A stretch of DNA of 64,000 nt from Rhizobium sp. N324 (GCF_001664485.1 NZ_CP013630.1:3727501-3791500), one strand, 5' to 3'. Shown: positions 34,840-46,072, numbered from the stretch's first letter. Made by a program: numbers and translations. The notes: generated from the sequence alone by a model not told the origin.

Positions 34840-37224
34840 ATGGAAAAGCATGTCTCGACCGCCGCTCTGACCGACGCCGAACTCACCCTGATCGACCGCT
34901 ACTGGCGGGCCGCCAACTATCTCTCGGTCGGCCAGATCTACCTGCTCGCCAATCCGCTGCTGCGCCAGCCGCTGAAACCCGAACACATCAAGCCCCGCCT
35001 GCTCGGCCATTGGGGCACGACACCCGGCCTCAACTTCATCTATGCGCATCTGAACCGGCTCATCCGCGCCCGCGATCTCGACGTCATCTATATATGCGGC
35101 CCCGGTCACGGTGGGCCGGGCATGGTTGCCAATACCTATCTCGAAGGCAGCTACAGCGAGATCTATCCCGATATTTCCGAGGATGCCGAAGGCATGCGCA
35201 AGCTCTTCCGGCAATTCTCCTTCCCCGGTGGCATCCCGAGCCATGCGGCGCCGGAAACGCCGGGATCGATCCATGAGGGCGGCGAACTCGGTTACGCCCT
35301 CGTCCATGCCTATGGCGCCGCCTTCGACAATCCCGATCTGATCGTCGCCTGCGTCGTCGGTGACGGCGAGGCCGAAACCGGGCCGCTTGCCGCGAGCTGG
35401 CATTCCAACAAATTCCTCAATCCCGCCCGCGACGGCGCCGTGCTGCCGATCCTGCACCTGAACGGCTACAAGATCGCCAACCCGACCATTCTCGGCCGTG
35501 CCGCTGACGATGATCTCCGCCGTCTTTTCGAAGGCTACGGCTACGAACCCTTCTTCGTCGAAGGCCATGAGCCGGGCGACATGCATCAGCAGATGGCTGC
35601 GACGCTGGACCAGATCTTCGACCGCATCCGCGACATTCAGCGCCAGGCCCGTGGCGGCAAGGCTCTGGACGGCTGCCCACGCTGGCCGATGATCGTGTTG
35701 CGCAGTCCCAAGGGCTGGACGGGCCCGAAGGAGGTTGACGGCAAGAAGGTGGAAGGCTTCTGGCGCGCCCATCAGGTGCCGGTTTCCAACTGCCGCGAGA
35801 GTGAGAGCCATCGCAAAATTCTCGAAGACTGGATGCGCGGTTATCACCCAGAAGACCTGTTCGACGTCGACGGCCGGCTGAAACCCGAGCTGCGGGCACT
35901 CGCCCCTGCCGGCAAACGCCGCATGGGCGCCAATCCGCACGCCAATGGCGGCTTGCTGCGCAAGGAATTGGTCGTTCCCGATATCCGGGACTATGCCGTC
36001 GATATCGGCAAGCGCGGCAGCGCCATGGTGCAATCGACGGAGATCCTCGGCCACTATCTGCGCGACACTATGAAGCGCAATGCCGAGGCAGCCAATTTCC
36101 GGATCTTCGGCCCCGACGAAACGGAATCGAACCGCCTCGGCAGCGTCTTCGAGGTCACCGGCCGTGTCTGGATGGAGGATATCGAACCGTACGAGGTCCA
36201 CCTCTCACGGGACGGGCGCGTCATGGAGGTTCTGAGCGAACACCTCTGCCAGGGCTGGCTGGAAGGCTATCTTTTGACCGGCCGCCACGGCCTCTTCTCC
36301 TGCTACGAGGCCTTCATCCACATCATCGATTCCATGTTCAACCAGCACGCCAAATGGCTGAAAGTGACGCGCGAACTTGCATGGCGAAAGCCGATCTCGT
36401 CGCTCAATTACCTGCTGACCTCGCATGTCTGGCGCCAGGACCATAACGGCTTCAGCCATCAGGATCCCGGTTTCGTCGATCTCGTCGCCAACAAAAAGGC
36501 CGACATCGTCCGCATCTATCTGCCGCCGGATGCCAACACCCTGCTCTGGGTCGGCGACCATTGCCTGCGCACCTATGACCGCATCAACGTGATCGTCGCC
36601 GGTAAACAACCGGAACCGCAATGGCTGTCGATGGACGAAGCGGTGAAACATTGCGAGGCCGGCATCGGCATCTGGCGCTGGGCAAGCAACGAGGAAGACG
36701 CCGCCGCGCCCGACCTCGTGATGGCCTGCGCCGGCGACGTGCCGACGATGGAGACGCTTGCCGCCGTCGCCCTCTTGCGCAAGGCCATTCCCGAGCTGAA
36801 GATCCGCACCGTCAACGTCGTCGACCTGCTGGCGCTGCAATCCAGCGACCAGCATCCGCATGGCCTTTCCGACGAGGCCTTCGACGCGATCTTCACGTCA
36901 GATAAGCCGGTGATTTTCGCCTATCATGGCTATCCCTACCTCATCCACCGCCTGACCTATAAGCGCACCAACCACGAAAACATCCACGTCCGTGGCTTCA
37001 TCGAAGAGGGCACGACGACGACACCCTTCGACATGACCGTCCTCAACGAACTCGACCGCTACCACCTCGCGATCGAAGCGATCGAGCGTGTACCGGGTCT
37101 CAAGGAAAAAGCGGGGGAAGCCCTCGCCGCCTTCCGCCGCAAGCTTTCGGAACACCACGACTATGTGCGCGAACATGGCGAGGACATGCCGGAGGTGCGG
37201 GACTGGGCATGGCCGGCAACGTGA
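34840..37224 (+). CDS. xfp: Xylulose-5-phosphate/fructose-6-phosphate phosphoketolase
   Basis: A 794-residue thiamine-diphosphate enzyme cleaving xylulose 5-phosphate (and often fructose 6-phosphate) to acetyl phosphate plus an aldose phosphate. The N-terminal block includes [13 protein letters not shown] and [11 protein letters not shown]. The TPP-binding GDGEAETGP motif is about residue 170, and ETESNRL and SHQDPGF follow in the pyrimidine-binding half. Length matches the family. A strong GGGAGA site precedes the ATG. It is probably an operon with ackA. Confidence 0.95.
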   Translation: MEKHVSTAALTDAELTLIDRYWRAANYLSVGQIYLLANPLLRQPLKPEHIKPRLLGHWGTTPGLNFIYAHLNRLIRARDLDVIYICGPGHGGPGMVANTYLEGSYSEIYPDISEDAEGMRKLFRQFSFPGGIPSHAAPETPGSIHEGGELGYALVHAYGAAFDNPDLIVACVVGDGEAETGPLAASWHSNKFLNPARDGAVLPILHLNGYKIANPTILGRAADDDLRRLFEGYGYEPFFVEGHEPGDMHQQMAATLDQIFDRIRDIQRQARGGKALDGCPRWPMIVLRSPKGWTGPKEVDGKKVEGFWRAHQVPVSNCRESESHRKILEDWMRGYHPEDLFDVDGRLKPELRALAPAGKRRMGANPHANGGLLRKELVVPDIRDYAVDIGKRGSAMVQSTEILGHYLRDTMKRNAEAANFRIFGPDETESNRLGSVFEVTGRVWMEDIEPYEVHLSRDGRVMEVLSEHLCQGWLEGYLLTGRHGLFSCYEAFIHIIDSMFNQHAKWLKVTRELAWRKPISSLNYLLTSHVWRQDHNGFSHQDPGFVDLVANKKADIVRIYLPPDANTLLWVGDHCLRTYDRINVIVAGKQPEPQWLSMDEAVKHCEAGIGIWRWASNEEDAAAPDLVMACAGDVPTMETLAAVALLRKAIPELKIRTVNVVDLLALQSSDQHPHGLSDEAFDAIFTSDKPVIFAYHGYPYLIHRLTYKRTNHENIHVRGFIEEGTTTTPFDMTVLNELDRYHLAIEAIERVPGLKEKAGEALAAFRRKLSEHHDYVREHGEDMPEVRDWAWPAT

Positions 37225-37274
37225 GACATCGGTGATTAACGCCTGCGAATGCGCCCTCACCGGATGCCAAAACC

Positions 37275-38165
37275 TTATGCGCGGTCGAGTCGGGCCTTTT
37301 CCGTCATGCGCCAGACTCGTGGCGTTTCGCCGGCATATTTCAGGAAGAAGCGCGAGAAATAGGCGGGGTCGGCGAAGCCGAGGCGGAATCCGATTTCCTG
37401 AACGCTGCCCAGCGTAAAAACAAGCTGACGCCTCGCCTCCTCAACGAGTTTGGCGGCGATCAACTCGTGCGGCGTGCTGCCGGTCATCGACCGGACGATC
37501 CGGGTGAGATGCGTCGGCGAAACCCCGAGCTCCCTGGCATAGAAGGATGCGGGCTTGTGGGATCGAAAATGCTGCTGAATGAGCTCGCCCAGCATGTCCA
37601 TCCGTCGCTCGTTTTCGTTTGACGCAAGCTCCTGCGAATTCCCCTCATGAGAAATCCGTGCCGTCAGCCGCAGCGCCAAGGCGACGTAGGCTGCCAAAAC
37701 CTCGTTGCGGCCACTGCGGCGATTTTCGAATTCGTCGCCCAGCCGTCGCAACGTCTGCATCACATGGGCAGCCTCGGCATCATCAGGATCGAGCCGCGTC
37801 AGCTGCGGCGTCGCCAGCCATTCGCCGAGATGGCTCCGCTCGCCGGGTGGATGGCTGAGATGGGACCGCAATATGGTGATGACAAGACCGTCGACATCGC
37901 GCGAAAAACGAAAGCCATGATTGAGCCCCGGGGGAACCGTAATGACCGCCGGCGGCCGGATGGCATGGCTGCTCTCACCGAAGATTGCATCGCCCGAACC
38001 GGCTTCGATGTACAATATCTGAAAGAAGCTTTCGTGGCGGTGCAGCCGGATCTCCCATTGATGCAGACTGCTGCGGGAGCGAATTGTTTCGCAATGCAAC
38101 CAAAATTCCGGCGATCGTCCGACGTTTTCGCCGTAGAGCTCGTAGGTCGGTATATGCCTGCTCAT
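37275..38165 (-). CDS. pobR: AraC-family regulator of 4-hydroxybenzoate catabolism (PobR type)
   Basis: A 296-residue regulator. The N-terminal cupin-like sensor domain (about 20-110: FFQILYIEAGSGDAIFGE) precedes a C-terminal double helix-turn-helix (about 195-290: YARELGVSPTHLTRIVRSMTG, IGFRLGFADPAYFSRFFLKY). It is divergent from pobA with a 119-base intergenic region, the normal arrangement of AraC-type PobR activators in rhizobia. 4-Hydroxybenzoate is the likely inducer by analogy. Confidence 0.85.
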   Translation of the reverse strand: MSRHIPTYELYGENVGRSPEFWLHCETIRSRSSLHQWEIRLHRHESFFQILYIEAGSGDAIFGESSHAIRPPAVITVPPGLNHGFRFSRDVDGLVITILRSHLSHPPGERSHLGEWLATPQLTRLDPDDAEAAHVMQTLRRLGDEFENRRSGRNEVLAAYVALALRLTARISHEGNSQELASNENERRMDMLGELIQQHFRSHKPASFYARELGVSPTHLTRIVRSMTGSTPHELIAAKLVEEARRQLVFTLGSVQEIGFRLGFADPAYFSRFFLKYAGETPRVWRMTEKARLDRA

Positions 38166-38272
38166 CGGCTCCCTCCCGCGCTGATGTTCGATTAGTGCAA
38201 TTTTTAGGCTGGAATGTCCATTGTAGCGATCCGGTCGGCGCGGCAGAATCTGACAAAACGCAAGAAACGTGA

Positions 38273-39457
<1,185 letters not shown>

Positions 39458-39634
39458 CGGATTGCGGAGGAAGGCTGCGCGCACCTGCAGTGAACACCGG
39501 ATGTTCGGGATGCAGAACCATAACCAACAAATCATGTGTTTGGGGATTTATTTCATTTTACATCACCATTTCGCATGACAAGCTAGCCTGAAAGTCAATA
39601 CGGCGCCGGAGTACGCCGAAAAGGGAGAGAGAAA

Positions 39635-40807
39635 ATGAGGAAGTTGCTTCTGGCCGCCGCGGCGGCAATCGCCATCGGAACGAGCGCCTATGCCGACACC
39701 ATCAAGGTCGGCGTCATCGGCCCGTTCTCCGGTCCGTTCGCGCTCCAGGGCAAGAACTTCAAGGCCGGGATTGACGCCTATATGGCTGTTAACGGCAGCA
39801 AGGTCGGCAACGATACGGTCGAGATCGTCTATCGCGACGTGCCGCAAGCCGATCCTGCCCAATCCAAGGGGCTTGCCCAGGAACTGATCGTCAAGGAAAA
39901 AGTCCAGTATCTCGCCGGCTTCTATTTCACACCCGATGCCATGGCGGTGACGCCAATCCTCAAGCAGGGCAATGTGCCGATGGTCATCATGAACGCCGCC
40001 ACCTCGGCGATCGTCACCAAGAGCCCGCTCGTCGTGCGCACCTCGTTTACCACTTGGCAGACCTCGACGCCGATCGCCAAGGTCGCCTTCGACGCCGGTG
40101 TCAAGAAAGTGATCTCGGTCGTCAGCGATTACGGCCCCGGCATCGACGCCGAGAATGCCTTCAAGGCCGGTTTCGAAAAGGCCGGCGGCCAGGTGATCGA
40201 GGCGATCCGCATGCCGCTCGCGACCAACGACTTCAGCCCGATCATGCAGCGCATCAAGGATTCCGGCGCCGAGGGCGTCTTCGCCTTCCTGCCGTCGGGC
40301 CCGACGACGCTGGGCTTCGTCAAGGCCTATAACGAGAATGGTCTGAAGGCCGCCGGCATCAAGTTCTTTGCGCCGGGAGATCTGACGCAGGAATCCGACC
40401 TGCCGGCGCTGGGTGACGCCGCGCTCGGCATCCAGACGACCTTCCACTATGCCGTGTCGCACGACTCGCCTGAGAATAAGGCCTTCGTCGAGGCTGCCAC
40501 TAAAGCGATCGGCAACAAGGCCGAGCTCTCCTTCCCCGCGGTCAGCGCTTATGACGGCATGTATGTCATCTACAAGATGATCGAGGCGACGGGCGGCAAG
40601 CAGGATGCCGAGAAGGCCGTCGATGCGGTGAAGGGCCTTGCCTGGGTGAGCCCGCGCGGCCCGGTGTCGATCGACCCGGAAAGCCGGCACATCACGCAGA
40701 ACATCTATCTGCGCGAAGTCGCCAAGGCCGATGACGGGACCTACATCAACAAGGAGATCCAGACTTTCGAGAAGCAGGGCGACCCGGGTTTGGCGGCCAC
40801 CAAGTAA
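39635..40807 (+). CDS. Branched-chain-type ABC transporter substrate-binding protein
   Basis: A 390-residue periplasmic protein. It has a signal peptide (MRKLLLAAAAAIAIGTSAYA) and a Peripla_BP_6 fold (IKVGVIGPFSGPFALQG, VIMNAATSAIV, VVSDYGPGIDAENAFK, FLPSGPTTLGFVKAY). It has a strong AAGGGAGAGAG site. It opens a five-gene importer of the HAAT type downstream of pobA. Members of this subgroup often bind aromatic acids, so uptake of 4-hydroxybenzoate or a relative is a reasonable inference. Confidence 0.9.
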   Translation: MRKLLLAAAAAIAIGTSAYADTIKVGVIGPFSGPFALQGKNFKAGIDAYMAVNGSKVGNDTVEIVYRDVPQADPAQSKGLAQELIVKEKVQYLAGFYFTPDAMAVTPILKQGNVPMVIMNAATSAIVTKSPLVVRTSFTTWQTSTPIAKVAFDAGVKKVISVVSDYGPGIDAENAFKAGFEKAGGQVIEAIRMPLATNDFSPIMQRIKDSGAEGVFAFLPSGPTTLGFVKAYNENGLKAAGIKFFAPGDLTQESDLPALGDAALGIQTTFHYAVSHDSPENKAFVEAATKAIGNKAELSFPAVSAYDGMYVIYKMIEATGGKQDAEKAVDAVKGLAWVSPRGPVSIDPESRHITQNIYLREVAKADDGTYINKEIQTFEKQGDPGLAATK

Positions 40808-40879
40808 CCTCCGGCATTGATATGCGACGGGCCAGGCCATCGATCGGCCGAGCCCGTCGCATCGAAGCAAGGTATTTCC

Positions 40880-41743
40880 ATGCAGACAGTCTTCAGCATC
40901 GCCGTCGACGCCTTCGCCTATGGCATGGTGCTCTTCGTCATATCGATCGGCCTTTCCGTAACCATGGGACTGATGCGCGTCGTCAACCTGGCGCATGGCG
41001 CCTTCGCGATGATCGGCGGCTATATCGCCTCCTATGCCGCCCGCGACCTCGGCCTCGGCTATGCCGCAGCGGTCCTCGCCGCCGTGGTGGTCACAATCAT
41101 TATTGCAATCCCGCTCGAGCGTTTGCTCTACCGGCGGATCTACGGCGCGCCTGAGCTGACCCAGGTGTTGATGACGATCGGCATCACCTTCTGCGTCATC
41201 GGTATCGCCAATTACGCGATGGGGCCGACGCTGAAGACCATACCGCTTCCCGCGACACTGCAAGGATCGGCCGATCTCGGCTTCCGCACCATTCCCGTTC
41301 ACCGGCTTTTCGCCATCCTTTGCGGCCTGGCTGTTGCGCTGGGGCTCTGGTTTGCGATCGAAAGGACCAGCTTCGGCGTCAAGCTGCGCGCCTCCGTGGA
41401 CGATGCGGCAATGGCTGCGGCACTCGGCGTGCGCACCGAGATCATCTACGCGGTGAGCTTCGCCGTCGCCGTCGGGCTTGCCGCTTTCGGCGGCGTGGTC
41501 GGCGCCGAACTGCTGCCCGTCGAACCCTATTACGCGCTGCGCTACATGGTCACCTTCCTGGTCGTCGTCTCCGTCGGCGGCGCGGGTTCCATTCCGGGCG
41601 CGCTGATCGCCTGCCTGCTGCTGGGAGCGATCGATACGACGGGACGGTATCTGATGCCTGAATTCGGCGAATTCTTCTTCTATCTCGCCGTGATTGCTAT
41701 CATCTGCGTCTTCCCGCGCGGCCTTGCCGGAAGGGCGAAGTAA
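40880..41743 (+). CDS. Branched-chain-type ABC transporter permease (LivH type)
   Basis: A 287-residue inner-membrane subunit with about eight hydrophobic segments. It contains the LivH-typical GLMRVVNLAHGAFAMIGGY motif and the cytoplasmic loop RASVDDAAMAAALGVR for the ATPase contact. The ATG at 40880 was chosen; the in-frame start at 40817 adds a polar leader. It ends one base before the next permease start at 41745. Confidence 0.92.
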   Translation: MQTVFSIAVDAFAYGMVLFVISIGLSVTMGLMRVVNLAHGAFAMIGGYIASYAARDLGLGYAAAVLAAVVVTIIIAIPLERLLYRRIYGAPELTQVLMTIGITFCVIGIANYAMGPTLKTIPLPATLQGSADLGFRTIPVHRLFAILCGLAVALGLWFAIERTSFGVKLRASVDDAAMAAALGVRTEIIYAVSFAVAVGLAAFGGVVGAELLPVEPYYALRYMVTFLVVVSVGGAGSIPGALIACLLLGAIDTTGRYLMPEFGEFFFYLAVIAIICVFPRGLAGRAK

Positions 41744-41744
41744 T

Positions 41745-42749
41745 ATGGCCCTTGCAATCAACGACGAAACCGAACGTCTTCAGCATCGGCGCGGGTTCCT
41801 CGGCCGCGATCTCGCCGCAATAGCGGTTATGACAGCCATTGCGGCAATCGGCTATTTCGCCTTCCCTGATAATCTGGCGCTTCTGACCCGGATGATCACG
41901 ATCGCGCTGCTCGTTCTGTCGCTCGATCTGGTGACAGGTTATTGCGGCGTCGCAACCCTCGGCCATGCCGCCCTTTTCGGCTCCGGCGCCTATGCCGCCG
42001 GCATCCTGTCGGCACATTACGGCATCAATGATCCGCTGCTGATGATGCTGGCCGGCATTGCCGGCGGCGCGCTTGCCGGGCTGCTCAGCGGCGCGATCAT
42101 CCTGCGGGCGCATGGGCTGCCGCAGCTCGTGCTGTCGATTGCCCTCATCAATCTCTTCCATGAATTCGCCAACAAGGCTTCGTCCTGGACAGGCGGCAGC
42201 GATGGCCTTTCCGGCATCGCCCCGGACCCGGTCTTCGGTCTCTTCGAATTCGATCTCTACGGTCACACCGCCTTCTTCTTCGGCATGGCGCTGCTGCTTG
42301 TCGTCTTCGTGCTGCTCAGATTGCTGGTCCGCTCGCCCTTCGGCATGCTCTGCCGCGGCATCAAACAGGATCCGTTGCGCATCCGCGCCATGGGCGCTTC
42401 GCCAAAGGCGGCGCTCATCAGGATGTACGTTATCTCAGGCGCGGTTGCCGGTGTCGGCGGCGCCTTGAATGCGATCTCGACCCAGGTCGTCGGCCTCGAC
42501 AGCCTGTCTTTCACGCAATCGGCAGAAGCGCTTGTTATGCTCGTGCTCGGCGGCACCGGCTCTCTCGTCGGGGCGTTTTCGGGCACTCTCATCTTCATGC
42601 TCTTCGAGGACTATGTCTCGGCCGCCAATCCCTTCCACTGGCTGACCATGGTCGGCGCGCTGCTGATTGCCGTCGTGCTTTTCGCGCCGAAAGGTCTTTA
42701 TGGCACGGCTGCCGCCTTCGTCAGCCGTCGCAAGGAGGCGCGCCCATGA
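41745..42749 (+). CDS. Branched-chain-type ABC transporter permease (LivM type)
   Basis: A 334-residue inner-membrane subunit with about nine hydrophobic segments. The LivM-type SLDLVTGYCGVATLGHAALFG motif and the EAA-like loop CRGIKQDPLRIRAMGASPK are present. It overlaps the following ATPase gene by 4 bases. It forms the heterodimeric channel with the preceding LivH-type subunit. Confidence 0.92.
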   Translation: MALAINDETERLQHRRGFLGRDLAAIAVMTAIAAIGYFAFPDNLALLTRMITIALLVLSLDLVTGYCGVATLGHAALFGSGAYAAGILSAHYGINDPLLMMLAGIAGGALAGLLSGAIILRAHGLPQLVLSIALINLFHEFANKASSWTGGSDGLSGIAPDPVFGLFEFDLYGHTAFFFGMALLLVVFVLLRLLVRSPFGMLCRGIKQDPLRIRAMGASPKAALIRMYVISGAVAGVGGALNAISTQVVGLDSLSFTQSAEALVMLVLGGTGSLVGAFSGTLIFMLFEDYVSAANPFHWLTMVGALLIAVVLFAPKGLYGTAAAFVSRRKEARP

Positions 42750-43510
42750 GCCCGGTCTTCGAAGTCGCCAATCTCAGGAAAGCCTTTGGCGGCCTTGCCG
42801 TCACCAATGATGTCTCGCTGTCGATGTCGCCAGGCGACCGCATCGCGCTGATCGGCCCGAACGGCGCCGGCAAGACCACCTTCGTCAATCTCGTCACCGG
42901 CAACCTCGCCCCCGATTCCGGCGAGGTCCGCCTCGGCGGCGAGAGGGTGACGAAGGTCGATGCGATCGGCAGGGTCAGACGCGGCCTTATCAGATCCTTT
43001 CAGGTGACGCGGCTTTTCCAGGACATGACGCCGGCCGAACATGTGGGCCTTGCCATTCTGCAGCGAGACGGAAAGACCGGGCGTGTCTTCGGAAATTTCT
43101 TGCGCATGCCCGATGTCATGGCGGAGGTCGACGATCTCCTTGGAAAGCTCGGGCTGGCATCACTGATGCACCGCAAGGTCACCGAGATCGCCTATGGCCA
43201 GCAGCGGCTGCTCGAAATCGCCGTGGCGCTGGCGCTGAAACCGAAAGTGCTGCTGCTCGACGAGCCGGCAGCCGGCGTGCCGCAGAGCGATACCGGCCGC
43301 ATCGAGCAGGCGCTGGCCGATCTGCCCGCAGATCTCGCCGTGCTGATGATCGAACACGACATGGATCTCGTCTTCCGTTTCGCAAAACGTGTCATCGTGC
43401 TTGCATCAGGCGCGATCATCTTCGACAGCCTGCCTGAAGACGTCACCAAGGACGCGCGTGTGCGTGAAGCCTATCTCGGGAGCTATGCCAATGCCAGCCC
43501 TGTCGCTTGA
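42746..43510 (+). CDS. Branched-chain-type ABC transporter ATPase (LivG type)
   Basis: A 254-residue ATPase with Walker A GPNGAGKTT, Q-loop SFQVTRLFQDM and Walker B VLLLDEPAAGV. The signature motif is ITEIAYGQQRLLEIAVAL-like, with YGQQR in place of SGGQQ, a common LivG variant. It overlaps LivM by 4 bases and the LivF gene by 20 bases. It powers the importer together with LivF. Confidence 0.92.
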   Translation: MSPVFEVANLRKAFGGLAVTNDVSLSMSPGDRIALIGPNGAGKTTFVNLVTGNLAPDSGEVRLGGERVTKVDAIGRVRRGLIRSFQVTRLFQDMTPAEHVGLAILQRDGKTGRVFGNFLRMPDVMAEVDDLLGKLGLASLMHRKVTEIAYGQQRLLEIAVALALKPKVLLLDEPAAGVPQSDTGRIEQALADLPADLAVLMIEHDMDLVFRFAKRVIVLASGAIIFDSLPEDVTKDARVREAYLGSYANASPVA

Positions 43511-44207
43511 GGTCGAAAATCTGTCGGCCGGATATGGGCCGACACGGGTGCTGGAAGGCATTTCCTTCTCGGTGCCGGCGGGCGCCCGGCTCGCCGTGCT
43601 CGGCCGCAACGGCATGGGCAAGACGACGCTGCTGGCGACACTTGCCGGGCAGACCAAGCGATATGAGGGTCACATCCGCCTTGGCAGCTCGGATGTCACC
43701 ACGGCGCCGAGCGCGACACGCGCGCATAAGGGTCTCGGTTATGTGCCGCAGACGCGCTGCGTCTTCCCGACACTGACGGTTGAGGAGAACCTTTTCGTCG
43801 GCCTGAAGACGCGGCCGAAAACGGCGCTGGAGGAGGCCTATGCGATGTTCCCGCGCCTGAAGGAGCGCCGCCGCAACCTCGGCAGCCAGCTCTCCGGCGG
43901 CGAGCAGCAGATGCTCTCCACCGCCCGTACCATTCTCGGCCGCCCGTCCGTCCTGCTGCTCGACGAACCGCTGGAGGGCCTGGCACCCGTTATCTGCGAG
44001 GAACTGATGGCGGCCTTCGCCGACCTCGCCAAGTCGGGCGACATGACCATCGTGCTTGTGGAACAGCGCATCCAGAGCGCGCTCGATTTCGCCGATCAGG
44101 TCGTCATTCTCGAACGGGGCAGGCTGGCTTGGACGGGGACGCCTGAGAACCTCACCAAGGATCATGAGGCTGTCGAGAGCCTGCTTGGCGTCGGCGGCCT
44201 GCATTGA
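43491..44207 (+). CDS. Branched-chain-type ABC transporter ATPase (LivF type)
   Basis: A 238-residue ATPase with Walker A GRNGMGKTT (typical LivF), Q-loop VPQTRCVFPTLTVEENL, signature LSGGEQQMLSTART and Walker B VLLLDEPLEGL. The chosen ATG at 43491 follows an alternative ATG at 43485 by two codons; the frame is open further upstream inside livG. Last gene of the importer operon. Confidence 0.92.
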   Translation: MPALSLEVENLSAGYGPTRVLEGISFSVPAGARLAVLGRNGMGKTTLLATLAGQTKRYEGHIRLGSSDVTTAPSATRAHKGLGYVPQTRCVFPTLTVEENLFVGLKTRPKTALEEAYAMFPRLKERRRNLGSQLSGGEQQMLSTARTILGRPSVLLLDEPLEGLAPVICEELMAAFADLAKSGDMTIVLVEQRIQSALDFADQVVILERGRLAWTGTPENLTKDHEAVESLLGVGGLH

Positions 44208-44588
44208 TTGATGGCCGGCCGAAGCCGGGCCGTCGGTGACCCCGCCCCGCCTTTCAGATTGCCCTTCGCATGTCGAGCCGTTCATGCAGTATATCGTCAT
44301 CACGACGTCATCATTGACCTGCCAATATTATCCTGACCGAAAGTTTCCTGCCGGCCGCATGGATGGATCGCCTGAAGAGGCGAGCAACATGATGGTCGAC
44401 CCTGCGGCAGCAATGAAGGGAAAGACCTAAGCCCCTGGTTCCTGAACCGTCTTTACTTGGTATTTGAGCTGCAGCCGGCCGAAAATTCATTGGATTGGCG
44501 GCAACTGCTCTGCCCCTCCCAGCAATTTGGGTTGCCAGACACCCGACAGGGTTGCATAGTCGAACAGCGCATCACCCGGGAGGTGGAA
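44208..44588. other. Intergenic region without a supported gene
   Basis: This 381-base gap after the LivF gene shows no convincing coding region. A 64-codon open frame at 44236-44430 has poor codon bias and no ribosome site. A GC-rich inverted stretch (GGCCGGCCGAAGCCGGGCC, near 44212-44230) could help end the liv transcript. The promoter of the VCBS-like gene must lie in the right half, but I see no clear -35/-10. Confidence 0.4.
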
Positions 44589-45422
44589 ATGGCAAATCAT
44601 AAGCCGGTCGCAGGTGACGTATACCAGCCTATCTTTGACATCGACAACCCGATCGACGGCAACATATTGGATAGCACCAGTTCAACGGATGCCGACGGAG
44701 ATCGGGTGCGCCTCAACTTCGTGAACGGACAGCGAATTCCGCAGCCGACCGACCCGGATGGACCCGCCACGACGACGACAATCGAGGGAAGATACGGCAC
44801 GCTGATCGTCTATTCCAACGGCAACTACACCTATGAGCTCGATCACTCCAACCCGGTGGTGGCGGCACTCGGCCCGGGCGATCAACTCGTCGACCAGTTC
44901 AATTTCAAGATATCGGACGGCAAAGGCGCCACCGACTTTGGTTTACTCAATATCGCGGTCGACTTGCCGGAACGCGGCGACGTCTTCGTCAATTTCGAGG
45001 ATGTCGGCAAACACGACTTCCCCACGGGTTACAAAGGCTTCGATTGGGGCGCTTGGCACGATGGTGACGATGCAACGGTACATAAGGAAGCCGACGGCAA
45101 CCATTATCTCGCAGGCGGCGTGTTCTGGACACCCATTCAAGCCGCCGATGGCGGCACCTTCCAGATCGAGCAATTCAGCGTGGCAAACGGCACATCGGAC
45201 TATGACAATGTTCTAACGATCGAAGGTAAGCTGAACGGCGATACCGTCTTCCTGGTCACGGTCAACGTGACCGCCGACAGCATTCATGACCCGCAAGTGA
45301 TCGATCTCAGCGCTTACGGCGAAATCGATTCTCTCGTGCTCGACACCGAGCCCGTCATCACCGAAACGAGCGGACCGGATTATTATGGCGCGCAATACGA
45401 CAATTTCCACTTTGTCGTTTGA
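44589..45422 (+). CDS. VCBS/cadherin-like domain protein, probably secreted
   Basis: A 277-residue acidic protein without a cleavable signal peptide. Residues about 5-125 form a VCBS/cadherin-like unit (DVYQPIFDIDNPIDGNIL..., GRYGTLIVYSNGNYTYEL, DQFNFKISDGKGATD). The rest (130-277) is a beta-rich domain rich in Asp/Gly/Thr ending in YGAQYDNFHFVV. Similar units occur in rhizobial RapA-type adhesins and in type I-secreted giant adhesins, which likewise lack an N-terminal signal. Secretion by a type I exporter and calcium binding are inferred. There is no exporter gene nearby. The start has GGGAGG upstream. Confidence 0.75.
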   Translation: MANHKPVAGDVYQPIFDIDNPIDGNILDSTSSTDADGDRVRLNFVNGQRIPQPTDPDGPATTTTIEGRYGTLIVYSNGNYTYELDHSNPVVAALGPGDQLVDQFNFKISDGKGATDFGLLNIAVDLPERGDVFVNFEDVGKHDFPTGYKGFDWGAWHDGDDATVHKEADGNHYLAGGVFWTPIQAADGGTFQIEQFSVANGTSDYDNVLTIEGKLNGDTVFLVTVNVTADSIHDPQVIDLSAYGEIDSLVLDTEPVITETSGPDYYGAQYDNFHFVV

Positions 45423-45560
45423 GGGCTAGGGAAAGGGCGCCGCATCACCAAACCTTACATCTTCCCGAGCATCACTGGATGCGATTATCTGGTAGCGATT
45501 TCTTACGATAGCTGATCGACCAGCGCCCTGTTAGCATTAGATCGTCCGAGGAGGATACGG

Positions 45561-45710
45561 ATGCTGGGACGGAGGAAAACGATGCAGCCAGTCGGGATCA
45601 AGTTGGCGGCGGTGACGTTCTCGCTTGCCGTATGGGCTATTATTATCGCTGCCGCATCCCACCTGTGGGCGATGAAGCTGCCAATAGCGCTTCTGACGCT
45701 CTATAAATAG
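45561..45710 (+). CDS. Small membrane protein, 49 aa
   Basis: This short frame has a near-perfect Shine-Dalgarno (GAGGAGG) six bases before the ATG. It encodes a basic N-terminus (MLGRRKTMQPVGIK) followed by a hydrophobic helix (LAAVTFSLAVWAIIIAAAS) and a short amphipathic tail ending LLTLYK. The ribosome site and positive-inside layout support a real gene; function unknown. A strong hairpin (CGGCCAGC-TTT-GCTGGCCG, 45751-45769) follows. Confidence 0.6.
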   Translation: MLGRRKTMQPVGIKLAAVTFSLAVWAIIIAAASHLWAMKLPIALLTLYK

Positions 45711-46072
45711 TCTGTCATCGGCGCTAGCGGAAATCCTGTCTATCAGAAGCCGGCCAGCTTTGCTGGCCGCTGGCATCGGCTCGAACCGAGCCGCACAAAT
45801 CGCCAAATCTGCAATGAGAGTGGTAGCGGAGGTCCGACTCACACAATCCCCCCAGTTCATTTTAGGCAATTTCGCAGCATAAATTTGCGTGACCTTGGCC
45901 ATGTCATATGAATTTTCCGCCTCGGCGGAAAGGCCCGGACGGAAAGGTTCCCGCACGGGGATGCGCCGCTGTGGATTTACTATACAAAACTTGATTACGC
46001 TCTTATGAACGGCCGCAAGTTTTGATACGTGAGAAGGCGATGCATTGCCACCAAGTATTCGGAGTAACAACC
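45711..46072. other. Intergenic region, start of the AT-richer accessory segment
   Basis: No gene is supported in these 362 bases. They contain an 8-bp perfect hairpin at 45751-45769 without a T-run, and a smaller GC-rich inverted stretch TTCCGCCTCGGCGGAA near 45914-45929. From here to about 48.4 kb the sequence is visibly more AT-rich than the rest of the window, consistent with acquired DNA. Confidence 0.4.

Noticed and set aside
34774..36201. A 475-codon minus-strand frame opposite phosphoketolase
   Set aside because: Antisense shadow of a conserved enzyme; no independent ribosome site or domain.
39563..41761. A 732-codon open frame on the minus strand opposite the ABC transporter genes
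   Set aside because: It is antisense to well-supported binding protein and permease genes; its His/Asp/Gly/Arg-rich composition is the usual mirror of high-GC coding DNA, and it has no recognisable domain.
44236..44430. A 64-codon plus-strand frame after the LivF gene
   Set aside because: No ribosome binding site, poor codon bias and no recognisable domain.
45751..45769. Perfect 8-bp hairpin as a terminator
   Set aside because: Not followed by a T-run and 40 bases from the nearest stop codon; left as a note in the intergenic entry.
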